Shown here one piece after another: positions 17,492 to 26,159 of a stretch of DNA of 64,000 nt. Where the stretch lies: assembly GCF_016905445.1 (NCBI RefSeq), contig NZ_JAFEXF010000010.1, forward strand, positions 16,564-80,563, written 5' to 3'. Under the pieces are notes generated by a model that saw only the letters and a program-made list of their open reading frames with translations, searched no databases and was not told the origin of the DNA. The translations under genes were made by a program, and so were the position numbers. Position 1 is the stretch's first letter, and every line of letters begins with the position of its first letter. The stretch comes from Streptomyces sp. G44. GTDB taxonomy: Bacteria > Actinomycetota > Actinomycetes > Streptomycetales > Streptomycetaceae.

Positions 17492-18841
17492 TCAGTCAGC
17501 CGCTCCGTCTGACCGGGTGACGCCGTAGTTCCGCCTGAAGAGGTTCGCCGGGTCGTACGCGGCCTTCAGCTCGGCGAGCCTCTTCCGCGTGTCCGCGTCG
17601 TACAGCCCCTCGGGGCGGTCCGCGCCGCCGAACGCGAAGTTGAGCGAGCGCCCCAGCGTCTCGCCCGCCACGTGCGCGAACGCCCGCGCGTGCAGCTTCC
17701 GCGCGCCCGCGACGTCGATGCCCTGCATCGGGGTGAGGAGCCGGACGAGCCAGCCCGCCTCGCGGAAGGGCACCGCGTTCGGCGCGGGCCGCGAGAGCGC
17801 GCCGCCCAGGTGGTTGAGCTGCACGACGTGCATCGCGTCGGCGTCCGGGCCGGTCAGCGCGAGCAGCTCACCGGCCGCGTCGGCGTCCAGGCCGCTCAGC
17901 ATCACGTTGTCCCCGTAGTAGGCGTGCGGGGAGTCGGGGTCGCTGTGGATGGCGGGACTCTCGGTGTACGGCATCTCCCGCAGCGTGTCCGACTCGGCGG
18001 GCCCGAGCGCGCGCAACGGCGCCACCAGACGCTCGCCCTCGGCCGCCGGGCCCGTGAACGCGACGCGCACCGAGATGAGGTAGCGGCCGCGCAAGTGCGG
18101 CGGTAGCTGCGGCAGGTCGGGGCAGACGACCGCCGCCAGCGACGAGGTCAGCTCCTCGGGCAGGGTCCGTGTCCACTCCTCGTAGCCGCGCAGCAGGGTG
18201 GCGGGATCCGTCGTGGCCCCGTCGAACGTGACCGCCCCGCCGTACAGCCGTGCCACCGGCACCAGACCGATCTCCAGGCGCGTCACCACCCCCAGGGCGG
18301 CGCCGCCGCCCAGCAGGCCCCAGAACAGCTCGGGGTCGCTGTCGGCGGTGACGTGCCGCGCGGTGCCGTCGGCGGTGACGACGTCGAGGGAGCGGACGTG
18401 GTCGGCCGCGTAGCCGAAGGTGCGGGCGAGGATGCCGAGGCCGCCGCCGAGGGTGTACGACACGGCGCCCACGCTCGGCGCCGAGCCGTTCAGGGGGGCC
18501 AGCCCGTGCGGCGCCGCCGCCGCGACGACCTGGCCCCAGCGGGCACCGGCGCCGACGGTGGCGGTGCGCGCGGCGGCGTCGACGGTGACGGAGTCCATCC
18601 GCCGCGTACTGATCAGGACGCCGCCCTCCGAGGCCCCCGGCAGCCCGTGCCCGGTGGCCTGCACCCCCACGGCAAGCGCGTGCTCGGCGGCGTGGGCCAC
18701 GGCGGCGAGCACGTCGTCGGTGGTCTCGGCGCCGACGACGAGGGCGGGCCGGGTCGGGAAGCCGGTCTGGAATCCGGCGATCTCCTCGTCGTATCCCTCG
18801 TCGCCGGGCCGGAACACGAATCGCTGAGCGGTGAAGTCCAC
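17492..18841 (-). CDS. FAD-binding oxidoreductase with C-terminal BBE domain
   Basis: A flavoenzyme of the berberine-bridge/PCMH type, 449 residues from the chosen GTG. The FAD-binding part includes ALVVGAETTDDVLAAV, VQATGHGLPG (the His may carry covalent FAD), the glycine-rich GGLGILARTFGYAADHV segment, and LFWGLLGGGAALGVVTRLE. The end (YDPANLFRRNYGV) is the BBE domain. An upstream TTG at 18928 would add 29 residues, but that stretch is encoded by degenerate tandem repeats (QAYAAQTYAAQ), so I take the later GTG, where homology begins. The substrate is unknown; such genes often act on secondary metabolites or sugars. No biosynthetic cluster surrounds it. Confidence 0.88.
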   Translation of the reverse strand: MDFTAQRFVFRPGDEGYDEEIAGFQTGFPTRPALVVGAETTDDVLAAVAHAAEHALAVGVQATGHGLPGASEGGVLISTRRMDSVTVDAAARTATVGAGARWGQVVAAAAPHGLAPLNGSAPSVGAVSYTLGGGLGILARTFGYAADHVRSLDVVTADGTARHVTADSDPELFWGLLGGGAALGVVTRLEIGLVPVARLYGGAVTFDGATTDPATLLRGYEEWTRTLPEELTSSLAAVVCPDLPQLPPHLRGRYLISVRVAFTGPAAEGERLVAPLRALGPAESDTLREMPYTESPAIHSDPDSPHAYYGDNVMLSGLDADAAGELLALTGPDADAMHVVQLNHLGGALSRPAPNAVPFREAGWLVRLLTPMQGIDVAGARKLHARAFAHVAGETLGRSLNFAFGGADRPEGLYDADTRKRLAELKAAYDPANLFRRNYGVTRSDGAAD

Positions 18842-18856
18842 GGGGTGCCCCGTTGT

Positions 18857-18916
18857 GCCGCGTACGCCGCCTTGTGCCGCGTACGTCTGAGCCGCGTACG
18901 CCTGAAGCCGCGTACG
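18857..18916. repeat. Four degenerate tandem copies of GCCGCGTACG
   Basis: GCCGCGTACG occurs at 18857-18866, 18876-18885, 18891-18900 and 18907-18916, with spacings of 19, 15 and 16 bases. The array overlies the 5' leader of the oxidoreductase gene. It suggests the leader is non-coding and repeat-expanded. Function unknown. Confidence 0.6.
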
Positions 18917-18934
18917 CCTGCCGGACAACGCAGA

Positions 18935-18981
18935 GGGTCCCGCGAAAAGCTGACAACGACCGTCAGCTATTCGCGGGACCC
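18935..18981. terminator. Long hairpin after the third amino-acid permease
   Basis: Two 20-base arms (18935-18954 and 18962-18981) pair with a single A-A mismatch around a 7-base loop. It lies 11 bases past the stop of the minus-strand permease and should stop read-through into the oxidoreductase gene. Confidence 0.8.
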
Positions 18982-18992
18982 GGTACGGAACG

Positions 18993-20456
18993 TCAGGCCC
19001 CGGCCTGCTCGCGCGGGCGGATCCTCTCCCGCACCACGGAGAACACGACCACGAACGCGGCCGCCAGGAGCGAGAGCAGCACCTGCTTGCGCCCGGTCTC
19101 GTCGGTCAGCATGTAGACGAGGACGAACGAGATCATCGCGATGGTGACCCACGTCAGGTACGGGAAGAGCCACATCTTGACGACGAGCTTCTCCGGCTCC
19201 TCGCGCAGGATGATGCCGCGCATCCGCAGCTGCGTGAAGCTGATGATCAGCCACACGAAGAGGGCCACCGCGCCCGAGGAGTTCAGCAGGAAGTCGAAGA
19301 CGGTGTCCTTCCACTGGTAGTTGAACCAGACGGCGACGAAGCCGAAGACGACGGAGCCGAGGATCGCGGCGCGCGGCACACCGCGCTCGTTGGTGCGCGC
19401 GAAGGCCTTGGGCGCGTCACCGCGCTGGCCGAGCGAGAAGGCCATGCGGGAGGCGGTGTAGAGGCCGGAGTTGAGGCAGGACAGCACGGCGGTGAGCACG
19501 ATGACGTTCATGACCTGACCGGCGTGCGGGATGCCGATCGAGTTGAGCGCGGCGACGTAGCTGCCGTCCTTGGTGATCGACTTGTCGTTCCACGGGAGCA
19601 GCGTGATCACGACGAAGATCGAGCCCAGGTAGAAGACGCCGATGCGCCAGATGACGCTGTTGGTCGCCTTGGTGACCGCGCGCTGCGGGTCCTCGGACTC
19701 ACCGGCCGCCAGCGTGACGATCTCGCTGCCCATGAAGGAGAAGACGACCATCAGCACACCGGTGAGGATGGCCCCCGCGCCGTTCGGCATGAAGCCGCCC
19801 GCGTCGGTGAGGTGCGCGAAGCCGGCGCCGGGGTTGTCGGAGCCGGGCAGCACGCCGAAGACGGCGAGCAGGCCGATGACGACGAAGCCGCCGATCGCGA
19901 CGACCTTGATGCCCGCGAACCAGAACTCGAACTCGCCGTACGAGCCGACCGAGACGAGGTTCGTCGCGGTGAGCACCACCATGACGATGAGGGCCCAGCC
20001 CCACTGCGGGACGGCGGGTATCCAGCCGTTGAGGATCACGGCGCCCGCGGTGGCCTCCACCGCGAGCACCACGACCCAGAAGAACCAGTACAGCCAGCCG
20101 ATGGAGAAGCCGGCCCAGCGGCCGAGCGCCTGGTCGGCGTAGGTGGAGAAGGAGCCGGAGGTCGGCCGCGCGGCGGCCATCTCGCCCAGCATCCGCATCA
20201 CGAGGACGACCATGGTGCCGACGAGGGCGTACGAGATGAGGATCGCGGGCCCGGCGGCGGCGATGCCGGAGCCGGAGCCGACGAAGAGACCGGCGCCGAT
20301 GACACCGCCGATCGCGATCATGGAGAGGTGGCGGTTCTTGAGACCCGCTTTCAGGCCGTCGCCGGTGTCACCGGTACCACCGTGGTCGCCAGACAGCGGA
20401 TCCCCAGGGGATGAGGGGTTGCTGTCTGCCTTCGCAAGGGAGGGTTGCGAGGTCAT
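18993..20456 (-). CDS. Amino acid permease, AAT family (third paralog)
   Basis: A 487-residue twelve-helix permease, again with HLSMIAIGGVIGAGLFVGSG, an MRMLGEMAAARPTSGSFSTYAD segment and a GEFEFWFAGIKVVAIGG loop. The third permease differs most in the loop before the GEFEFWF motif (LVSVGSYGEFEFWF in place of VKNFGEFEFWF), so it is probably the older duplicate. The start ATG at 20456 has AAGGA seven bases upstream. A hydrophilic Ser/Gly/Asp-rich N-terminal tail of about 45 residues precedes the first helix. The gene ends at a strong hairpin and is divergent from rpiB. Confidence 0.9.
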   Translation of the reverse strand: MTSQPSLAKADSNPSSPGDPLSGDHGGTGDTGDGLKAGLKNRHLSMIAIGGVIGAGLFVGSGSGIAAAGPAILISYALVGTMVVLVMRMLGEMAAARPTSGSFSTYADQALGRWAGFSIGWLYWFFWVVVLAVEATAGAVILNGWIPAVPQWGWALIVMVVLTATNLVSVGSYGEFEFWFAGIKVVAIGGFVVIGLLAVFGVLPGSDNPGAGFAHLTDAGGFMPNGAGAILTGVLMVVFSFMGSEIVTLAAGESEDPQRAVTKATNSVIWRIGVFYLGSIFVVITLLPWNDKSITKDGSYVAALNSIGIPHAGQVMNVIVLTAVLSCLNSGLYTASRMAFSLGQRGDAPKAFARTNERGVPRAAILGSVVFGFVAVWFNYQWKDTVFDFLLNSSGAVALFVWLIISFTQLRMRGIILREEPEKLVVKMWLFPYLTWVTIAMISFVLVYMLTDETGRKQVLLSLLAAAFVVVFSVVRERIRPREQAGA

Positions 20457-20640
20457 GGACGAATCCTTAAGTTCTCGGGTCACGAGCCCCCGCATTCAAA
20501 CTCAGGAGCGATCGGGACGGAAGTCCTGAATCCGGATCGTTGCATTCCGGCCCTTTGGCCCAGACCAGTCCGGGACCTTCGTCCCGCGGGCCCGGCCCCG
20601 GTCGCCTCCGGCCGCCGCGCGACGTGCCACACTCGGACGC

Positions 20641-21126
20641 ATGCGCGTGTACCTCGGCTCGGATCATGCCGGCTACGAACTCAAGAACCACCTGGTCGAA
20701 TGGCTCAAGGGCCACGGCCACGAGCCCGTCGACTGCGGGCCCCACATCTATGACGCCCAGGACGACTACCCGCCGTTCTGCCTGCGCGCCGCGGAGCGGA
20801 CCGCCGCGGACCCCGACGCCCTCGGCATCGTCATCGGCGGCTCGGGCAACGGCGAGCAGATCGCCGCGAACAAGGTCAAGGGTGTACGGGCCGCCCTCGC
20901 CTGGAGCGAGCAGACCGCTGCGCTGGGCCGTGAGCACAACAACGCCAACGTCATCTCGATCGGCGGCCGGATGCACACCCAGGAAGAGGCGACGAAGTTC
21001 GTCGAAATCTTCCTGACCACGCCGTACTCCGGCGAGGAGCGCCACACACGCCGGATCGACATGCTGTCGGCGTACGAGGAGACGGGCGAGCTGCCCCCGA
21101 TCCCGCCGCACCACCCGCAGGCGTAG
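20641..21126 (+). CDS. rpiB: Ribose-5-phosphate isomerase B
   Basis: A 161-residue RpiB/LacAB-family enzyme that interconverts ribose 5-phosphate and ribulose 5-phosphate in the pentose phosphate pathway. Family features: VYLGSDHAGYELKNHL at the N-terminus, the phosphate/anion loop VIGGSGNGEQIAANKV, and REHNNANVISIGGR. The actinobacterial form has a Cys-to-Glu change in the catalytic-base region; here IGGSGNGEQ shows the actinobacterial type. No strong ribosome binding site precedes the ATG. A CACACT box seven bases before it suggests a leaderless transcript. It is followed by an inverted repeat and then the nei-like gene. Confidence 0.93.
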   Translation: MRVYLGSDHAGYELKNHLVEWLKGHGHEPVDCGPHIYDAQDDYPPFCLRAAERTAADPDALGIVIGGSGNGEQIAANKVKGVRAALAWSEQTAALGREHNNANVISIGGRMHTQEEATKFVEIFLTTPYSGEERHTRRIDMLSAYEETGELPPIPPHHPQA

Positions 21127-21157
21127 CGAGGCCACGGGGCCCCGCCCCGGACCCCGC

Positions 21158-21206
21158 TCCTCGAACGCCGGAGGGGCTGGTTTCCGGCCTGTCCGGCGTT
21201 CGAGGA
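21158..21206. repeat. Intergenic inverted repeat, widespread Streptomyces type
   Basis: TCCTCGAACGCCGGA (21158-21172) and its exact complement TCCGGCGTTCGAGGA (21192-21206) are separated by 19 bases. It may end rpiB transcription. I remember this CGAACGCCGGA/TCCGGCGTTCG element as very common between Streptomyces genes, but have not verified that here. Confidence 0.65.
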
Positions 21207-21254
21207 CGAGCCGTCAAGGCGATTCTCTGACCCGCACCACCCCCGGAGGGACCC

Positions 21255-22088
21255 GTGCCGGAGGGGCACACCATTCATCGCCTCGCGGCCGACCACCGGG
21301 AGCGCTTCGCCGGCCGCCCGGTGGCGGCCCGCAGCCCGCAGGGCAAGTTCTCCGACAGCGCCGAGCTGATCACGGGTCGGGTGCTGGAGGCCGCCGAAGC
21401 CCACGGCAAGCACCTCTTCCTCGGCTTCGGTGAGGGCGACTGGGTCCACGTCCACCTCGGCCTCTTCGGCAAGTACACCCTCGGCGAGACCCCCGCCCCG
21501 CCCCCCACGGACACCGTCCGCCTCCGCCTGCTGAACGACACGTACTTCTCCGACCTGCGCGGCCCCACCGCCTGCGCGCTCATCACGGACGGCGAGAAGC
21601 AGGCGATACACGACCGCCTCGGCCCGGACCCGCTGCGCGACGGCGACGACCCGGCCGAGGCGTACCGCAGGATCTCGCGCAGCCGCACCAGCATCGCCGC
21701 GCTCCTCATGGACCAGAAGGTCGTCTCCGGCGTCGGCAACGTCTACCGCGCCGAGGTCCTCTTCCGGCACGGCATCGACCCGTACACCCCGGGCAAGGAC
21801 CTCACCGAGGAGCTGTGGGACGCGATCTGGGCGGACCTCGTGGAGCTGATGCGCGAGGGCGTACGCCTCAACCGCATCGACACCGTCCGGCCCGAGCACA
21901 CGCCGGAGGCGATGGGCCGCCCACCGCGCGTCGACGACCACGGCGGCGAGGTGTACGTCTACCGCAGGGCGAACCAGCCCTGCCACATCTGCGGCGGCGA
22001 GATCCGCACCGCCGGCCTCGCCGCCCGCAACCTCTTCTGGTGCCCGGCCTGCCAGCGGCCCGGCCGGGCCGCTGAGCGGCACGGTTAA
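21255..22088 (+). CDS. Fpg/Nei family DNA glycosylase (endonuclease VIII-like)
   Basis: A 277-residue base-excision-repair enzyme removing oxidised bases. After Met removal the N-terminus is Pro-Glu-Gly-His (PEGHTIHRLA), providing the catalytic Pro and Glu; PEGH with the following THR-like spacing is Nei-type rather than Fpg-type. The H2TH region (about 125-215) includes LLMDQKVVSGVGNVYRAEVLF. The C-terminus has a complete zinc finger, C-x2-C-x16-C-x2-C (CHIC ... CPAC). The start is GTG with GGAGGG upstream. Whether it acts as Nei1 or Nei2 is not decided. Confidence 0.93.
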   Translation: MPEGHTIHRLAADHRERFAGRPVAARSPQGKFSDSAELITGRVLEAAEAHGKHLFLGFGEGDWVHVHLGLFGKYTLGETPAPPPTDTVRLRLLNDTYFSDLRGPTACALITDGEKQAIHDRLGPDPLRDGDDPAEAYRRISRSRTSIAALLMDQKVVSGVGNVYRAEVLFRHGIDPYTPGKDLTEELWDAIWADLVELMREGVRLNRIDTVRPEHTPEAMGRPPRVDDHGGEVYVYRRANQPCHICGGEIRTAGLAARNLFWCPACQRPGRAAERHG

Positions 22089-22153
22089 GATCAGGTCACC
22101 AGTTCGATCGCCTGACCAGCGATCGCTTGTCCGGCTCAGCGGGGGACCACTTC

Positions 22154-22426
22154 ATGTTCGACTTCGGCTTCGGCTTCGACCTCGGCTTCGGCGCCGACCT
22201 CGGCTCCATCGGCGGCCTGACCCTCGCGATCCTCACCGTCGCGCTCTGCGTGCTGCCGTCCCTGATCGCCTTCAACCGGGGAATCGAGCTCCGCTGGGTG
22301 GTCCTCGTCCTCAACGTCGCCGCCGGCTCCTCGCTGATCGCCTGGCTGGTCGCCCTCTACCTCGCCACGCGCAAGCCGCAGATACCGCTGGCTCCGTCCG
22401 CCCCCTCGGCGCGCAACTCCGGCTAG
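22154..22426 (+). CDS. Small membrane protein, superinfection-immunity (Imm) family-like
   Basis: A 90-residue protein with two hydrophobic helices (GGLTLAILTVALCVLPSLIAF and VVLVLNVAAGSSLIAWLVALYLA). The pattern of a proline in the first helix, a short basic loop, then LNxxxGxxxIxWxxALxxA matches the phage-T4-Imm-like family (PF14373). The family is also common in non-phage bacterial genomes, so an immunity role is not implied. The N-terminus repeats GFGFDLGFG. The ATG was chosen because GGGGGA lies seven bases before it. A TAAGAT box near 22085 may be its -10. It overlaps the convergent acetyltransferase by four bases. Confidence 0.65.
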   Translation: MFDFGFGFDLGFGADLGSIGGLTLAILTVALCVLPSLIAFNRGIELRWVVLVLNVAAGSSLIAWLVALYLATRKPQIPLAPSAPSARNSG

Positions 22427-23652
22427 AACCCGTGCGGCAGCCAAGGGGCCACGTCCGACCCGAAGGCCACCGACGCCTCGGCCAGCGCCCCCCGGCGCAG
22501 CTCCCGCACCCGGCCCGCGCCCGCCAGTGACGTGAGCGACACACCTCCGAGGTACGCGGCGCCCAGTTCCCGCACCGACAGGGCCACTTCGGCCGCGTCC
22601 TCCGTACGCACGCACGACGCGCCCTTGGTGTCACCGGTGAGCCGCCAACGTCCCGCGTTCCAGGGGCAGAAGGCGTCCTCCACCTCGAACACCACGTCCA
22701 GCGGCGCCTGATACGTACGCGCCTCCAGCGCCGCCCCCACCTCGACGAGCCGCACATGCAGCGAGTCCCGCACCGAGAGGTCGCACCGCCGGACGTCCGA
22801 GACGAGCTGGAGCAGCGCGTCGTCCACCGGGCGGCTGCGCGCGGTGACCGAGGACGTCAGGTCGATGTCGAAGAGGAACCGCCACAGCGCCGCGTACGCC
22901 GCCGGGTCCAGCGCCTCGATGTCGCGCACCTGGACCACGCCCTCGGGGCCCTGCCACTTCCACTCCGGCTTGACGGTGAACCGCGCGTATCCGGCCAGTT
23001 CACCCCCGCGCTCCGCGACCACGCACTGGAGCGGTGAGGCTCCGGCGCGGTCGCTCTCCGGGTCGAGCAGCCCGTGCCGCTCCCAGCCGGGCCGCCGGGC
23101 GAGCATGCCCGGTCGTTCGGTGACCCGGCGGGCGTACAGCTCCTCGCACGCGGCGTGCACATCGGCGGGCGCGGCATACCGCAGGCGTACGTCATCCGTA
23201 CCGGCCGGGACGGACAGCCGCACCCGGGTCGTGTCGATGTCGGCCTTCAGCTGCCAGGTCGCCGTGCCGTACCCGAACCGGCCGTAGATCACCGGCTCGG
23301 AGGCGGTGAGCACGGCCAGCGGCTCACCGCTCGCCCGCACGTCGTCCAGCTGCCGCCGCATCATCGACGTCAGCACGCCGCGCCGCCGGTGCGTGGCCGC
23401 GACGCTCACCATCGTCACGCCCGCCGTGTCCACCAGCGCGCCCCCGGGCACCGAGAGCCGGAAGGAGAACGCGGAGGTCGTGCCTATGCACGTCTCGCCG
23501 TCCCACACCCCGATCGACCGGTCGCGCTCGACCAGGTCGCGCCAGAGCTCCTGCTCCTGCGGCGCCTCCTGCACCCCGCCGAACGCCAGGTCCAACGCCC
23601 CGTACCAGGAGGCCCATTCGCCTTCCGAGAGCACTCTCATGTCAGTTGTCAT
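22423..23652 (-). CDS. Eis-like GNAT N-acetyltransferase
   Basis: A 409-residue protein with the Eis three-part layout: an N-terminal GNAT domain (about 1-150, acetyl-CoA loop in VAATHRRRGVLTSMMRRQL), a second degenerate GNAT region, and a C-terminal sterol-carrier-like domain ending in PHGF. In Eis the C-terminal Phe carboxylate acts as catalytic base, and a terminal Phe is present here. Relatives acetylate aminoglycoside or lysine amines at several positions; the natural substrate here is unknown. The start ATG gives MTTDMRVLSEGEW; Met5 is an alternative. It shares four bases with the convergent membrane protein gene. Confidence 0.88.
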   Translation of the reverse strand: MTTDMRVLSEGEWASWYGALDLAFGGVQEAPQEQELWRDLVERDRSIGVWDGETCIGTTSAFSFRLSVPGGALVDTAGVTMVSVAATHRRRGVLTSMMRRQLDDVRASGEPLAVLTASEPVIYGRFGYGTATWQLKADIDTTRVRLSVPAGTDDVRLRYAAPADVHAACEELYARRVTERPGMLARRPGWERHGLLDPESDRAGASPLQCVVAERGGELAGYARFTVKPEWKWQGPEGVVQVRDIEALDPAAYAALWRFLFDIDLTSSVTARSRPVDDALLQLVSDVRRCDLSVRDSLHVRLVEVGAALEARTYQAPLDVVFEVEDAFCPWNAGRWRLTGDTKGASCVRTEDAAEVALSVRELGAAYLGGVSLTSLAGAGRVRELRRGALAEASVAFGSDVAPWLPHGF

Positions 23653-23803
23653 ATGCCATGCCTACCAGGGCGGCAGATCCTGGGCGACTGAATTCGGGCG
23701 GCCTGAACCGGCCGTCGCGGGCCGTCCGGGACGTGCCTCTGACGAGGGACAACCGGGACCTCCCGTGCGAAGTGCGCGGCCCGCTGGATAGGGTCCACGA
23801 GCA

Positions 23804-24988
23804 ATGGAGGTACGACGAGCAGGGCGCGCACGGCGCGAGCGCGGCGAGCGGCGGGCGGCAGCCGAGACGTTCACGGCCCGGATGAAGAAGCGGCTCCACC
23901 GGGCCCGCATCGTGCTGCGCAAATCCGGGGTCGACTACTTCCGCGGCGACGGCTCCGACTGGGTCGCCCTGACCGCCCTGCTCCTGACCGTCCCGCTGAT
24001 CACCGCGGGCACGATCCTCAACAGCGTGTGGTGCGCGCCCGCCGCTCTCGTCCTGCCCATCGTCGCGGGCGGCCTGCTCCTGCGCCCCGCCAGCCTCCTC
24101 GGTCTCTACGCGGCGTCCGCCGTCGCCCTGATCGTGGAGTCCGTGCGGCTCGGCCCGTACGGCGACGGGCCCTCGCGGGTCACGCCGGGCGTGGTCCTCA
24201 CCGTGGCCGCCTGCGGCTTCTTCGGGCTGGTCATCGCCCAGTTCCGCAGCCGGGTCGGCGTGCCCTGGCGCGGCGGCAGCACCATGCTGTTCGACCTGCG
24301 CGAGCGCATCCGCGTCCAGAGCAAGCTGCCGAAGCTGCCGCGCGGCTGGCACCGCGAGATGGCGCTGCGCCCGGCCGGCGGGCAGTCCTTCTCCGGTGAC
24401 TTCGTCGTCGCGGCCCGCACCAACGGCGGACGCACCCTGGAGGTCGTCCTCACCGACGTCTCCGGCAAGGGCATGGACGCCGGGTCGCGCGCGCTGCTGC
24501 TGTCCGGCGCGTTCGGCGGCCTGCTCGGCTCGCTGCCCCCGCACGCCTTCCTGCCCGCCGCCAACGGCTATCTGCTGCGCCAGGACTGGGACGAGGGCTT
24601 CGCCACCTCCATCCACCTCGTCCTCGACCTGGAGACCGGCGACTACGAACTCTTCTCGGCCGGGCACCCGCCGGGCCTCCAGCTCAGCGCGGGCAGCGGC
24701 CGATGGGAGGAGAAGACGGGCCACGGCCCGCTCCTCGGCGTCTACGACGGGGCGCAGTTCGACCCGGTCAAGGGCATGCTGCGCCCCGGCGACGTGCTGA
24801 TGCTCTTCACCGACGGCCTCGTGGAGACCTCGGAGCGGGAGATCGCCGAGGGCATCGACCGCCTCACGGGCGAGGCCGACCGCTATGTGGCGGGCGGCTT
24901 CCACGGCGCCGCCTGGCACCTCATCGAGGCGGTCGCGAAGGACGTCAACGACGACCGGGCGCTGCTGCTCATCTGCCGGGAGGCGTGA
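23804..24988 (+). CDS. Membrane-anchored PP2C/SpoIIE-type serine phosphatase
   Basis: A 394-residue protein. After a basic N-terminus there are four hydrophobic segments between about residues 50 and 145, then a cytoplasmic SpoIIE/RsbU-type phosphatase domain (about 185-392). Metal and catalytic motifs are GDFVVAAR, LTDVSGKGMDAG, SAGHPPGLQL, LFTDGLVETS and the final DDRALLLI. Such enzymes dephosphorylate anti-anti-sigma proteins in partner-switching circuits; no such partner is adjacent. The first ATG is listed; Met27 (MKKRLHRAR) is an alternative. The 3' end overlaps the convergent antiporter gene by 20 bases. Confidence 0.87.
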   Translation: MEVRRAGRARRERGERRAAAETFTARMKKRLHRARIVLRKSGVDYFRGDGSDWVALTALLLTVPLITAGTILNSVWCAPAALVLPIVAGGLLLRPASLLGLYAASAVALIVESVRLGPYGDGPSRVTPGVVLTVAACGFFGLVIAQFRSRVGVPWRGGSTMLFDLRERIRVQSKLPKLPRGWHREMALRPAGGQSFSGDFVVAARTNGGRTLEVVLTDVSGKGMDAGSRALLLSGAFGGLLGSLPPHAFLPAANGYLLRQDWDEGFATSIHLVLDLETGDYELFSAGHPPGLQLSAGSGRWEEKTGHGPLLGVYDGAQFDPVKGMLRPGDVLMLFTDGLVETSEREIAEGIDRLTGEADRYVAGGFHGAAWHLIEAVAKDVNDDRALLLICREA

Positions 24989-26159
24989 GCGACTTCGCCG
25001 CCGGCTCCGTCGGCGCGTCGTCATGTCGGCCCGGCAGCACCCGTGCCAGCCCGTGCGCACGCCCGGCGGCCAGCGGGCCGAGGACGGCGAGCAGCAGGAC
25101 GTATCCCGCGATGAAGGGGGAGAGCCGCTCGTCGAGGCCCGCGCCCGCCGCCATCGTGGCGAGGATCAGCGCGAACTCGCCGCGGGCCAGCAGGGTCGTG
25201 GAGATGTTGGCCGCGGGGCCCGCCCCGAAGCCGTACACGCGTGCCGCGCCGAGTCCCGCGAGGACGTTCATGGCGAGTGTCACGGCGACCGCCGCGAGCA
25301 CCGGCCACAGAACCGTCGGCAGGTCGCCGGGGTCGATCGAGAGCCCGAACGCGAAGAAGAAGATCGCGCCGAACGCGTCCCGCAGCGGATGCACCAGCGT
25401 GCGGACGCGCTCGCCGGACGCCGTGCTGCCGAGCATCAGGCCGACCATGAACGCGCCGATCGCGTCGGCGACGCCGAACCACTCCGAGACGCCCGCGACG
25501 AAGACGGCCGCGCCGAGGAAGGAGATGACGAGCAACTCGTCGTCCCTGGTGGCGAAGAGGCGGCTGACGACGCGCGTGCCGAAGCGGGCCGCGAGCGCGA
25601 GCAGGAGCAGGAAGCCGAAGGCCTTCCCGCCGTCGAGGACGGCGGCGGCGAGGCTGTCCGCGCCGGACAGGACCGGCTGGAGCGCCGCGAGGTAGAGGGC
25701 CAGGAAGATGTCCTCGACGACGATGATGCCGAGGATCGGCCTCGTCTCCGGGTTGCCGAGGCGGCCGGTGTCGACGAGCACCTTCGTGACGATCGCCGAG
25801 GACGAGATGCCGAGCACCCCGGCGAGGACCAGGGCCTCGGAGGTGCCCCAGCCGAGCGCGAACCCGAAGCCGAGGCCCGCGCCGACGTTCAGCGCCAGGT
25901 AGGTCCCGCCGGCGAGGGCCATCTTGCGGCCGCCCGCCTTGAGGTCGTCCAGGTGGAATTCGAGGCCCAGATAGAAGAGCAGCAGGACCAGGCCGAGCGC
26001 CGAGAGCATCTCCAGGTCGTGGGGGTCGGAGACCAGCACCACGCCGGGGGTGTGGGGGCCGAGGAGTATCCCGGCCAGGATGAAGAGGGGAATGGTGGGC
26101 AGTCCGATGCGGCCGCCGAGGCGGGCGAGCACGGCGGCGGCGAGAAAGGCGCCGCCCAT
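24969..26159 (-). CDS. Cation:proton antiporter, CPA2/KefB family
   Basis: A roughly 396-residue membrane protein with eleven to thirteen hydrophobic segments, predicted to exchange Na+ or K+ for H+. Conserved features: GLPTIPLFILAGILLGP, ALGLVLLLFYLGLEFHLDDL, LGISSSAIVTKVLVD, and the discontinuous-helix region VADAIGAFMVGLMLG. There is no C-terminal TrkA-N domain, unlike KefB proper. The ATG at 26159 has no ribosome binding site, while AGGAGGA lies nine bases before an in-frame ATC codon at 26186. Initiation there would add GHADTLIA, which restores the usual family N-terminus (see findings). The end overlaps the convergent phosphatase gene. Confidence 0.87.
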   Translation of the reverse strand: MGGAFLAAAVLARLGGRIGLPTIPLFILAGILLGPHTPGVVLVSDPHDLEMLSALGLVLLLFYLGLEFHLDDLKAGGRKMALAGGTYLALNVGAGLGFGFALGWGTSEALVLAGVLGISSSAIVTKVLVDTGRLGNPETRPILGIIVVEDIFLALYLAALQPVLSGADSLAAAVLDGGKAFGFLLLLALAARFGTRVVSRLFATRDDELLVISFLGAAVFVAGVSEWFGVADAIGAFMVGLMLGSTASGERVRTLVHPLRDAFGAIFFFAFGLSIDPGDLPTVLWPVLAAVAVTLAMNVLAGLGAARVYGFGAGPAANISTTLLARGEFALILATMAAGAGLDERLSPFIAGYVLLLAVLGPLAAGRAHGLARVLPGRHDDAPTEPAAKSLTPPGR

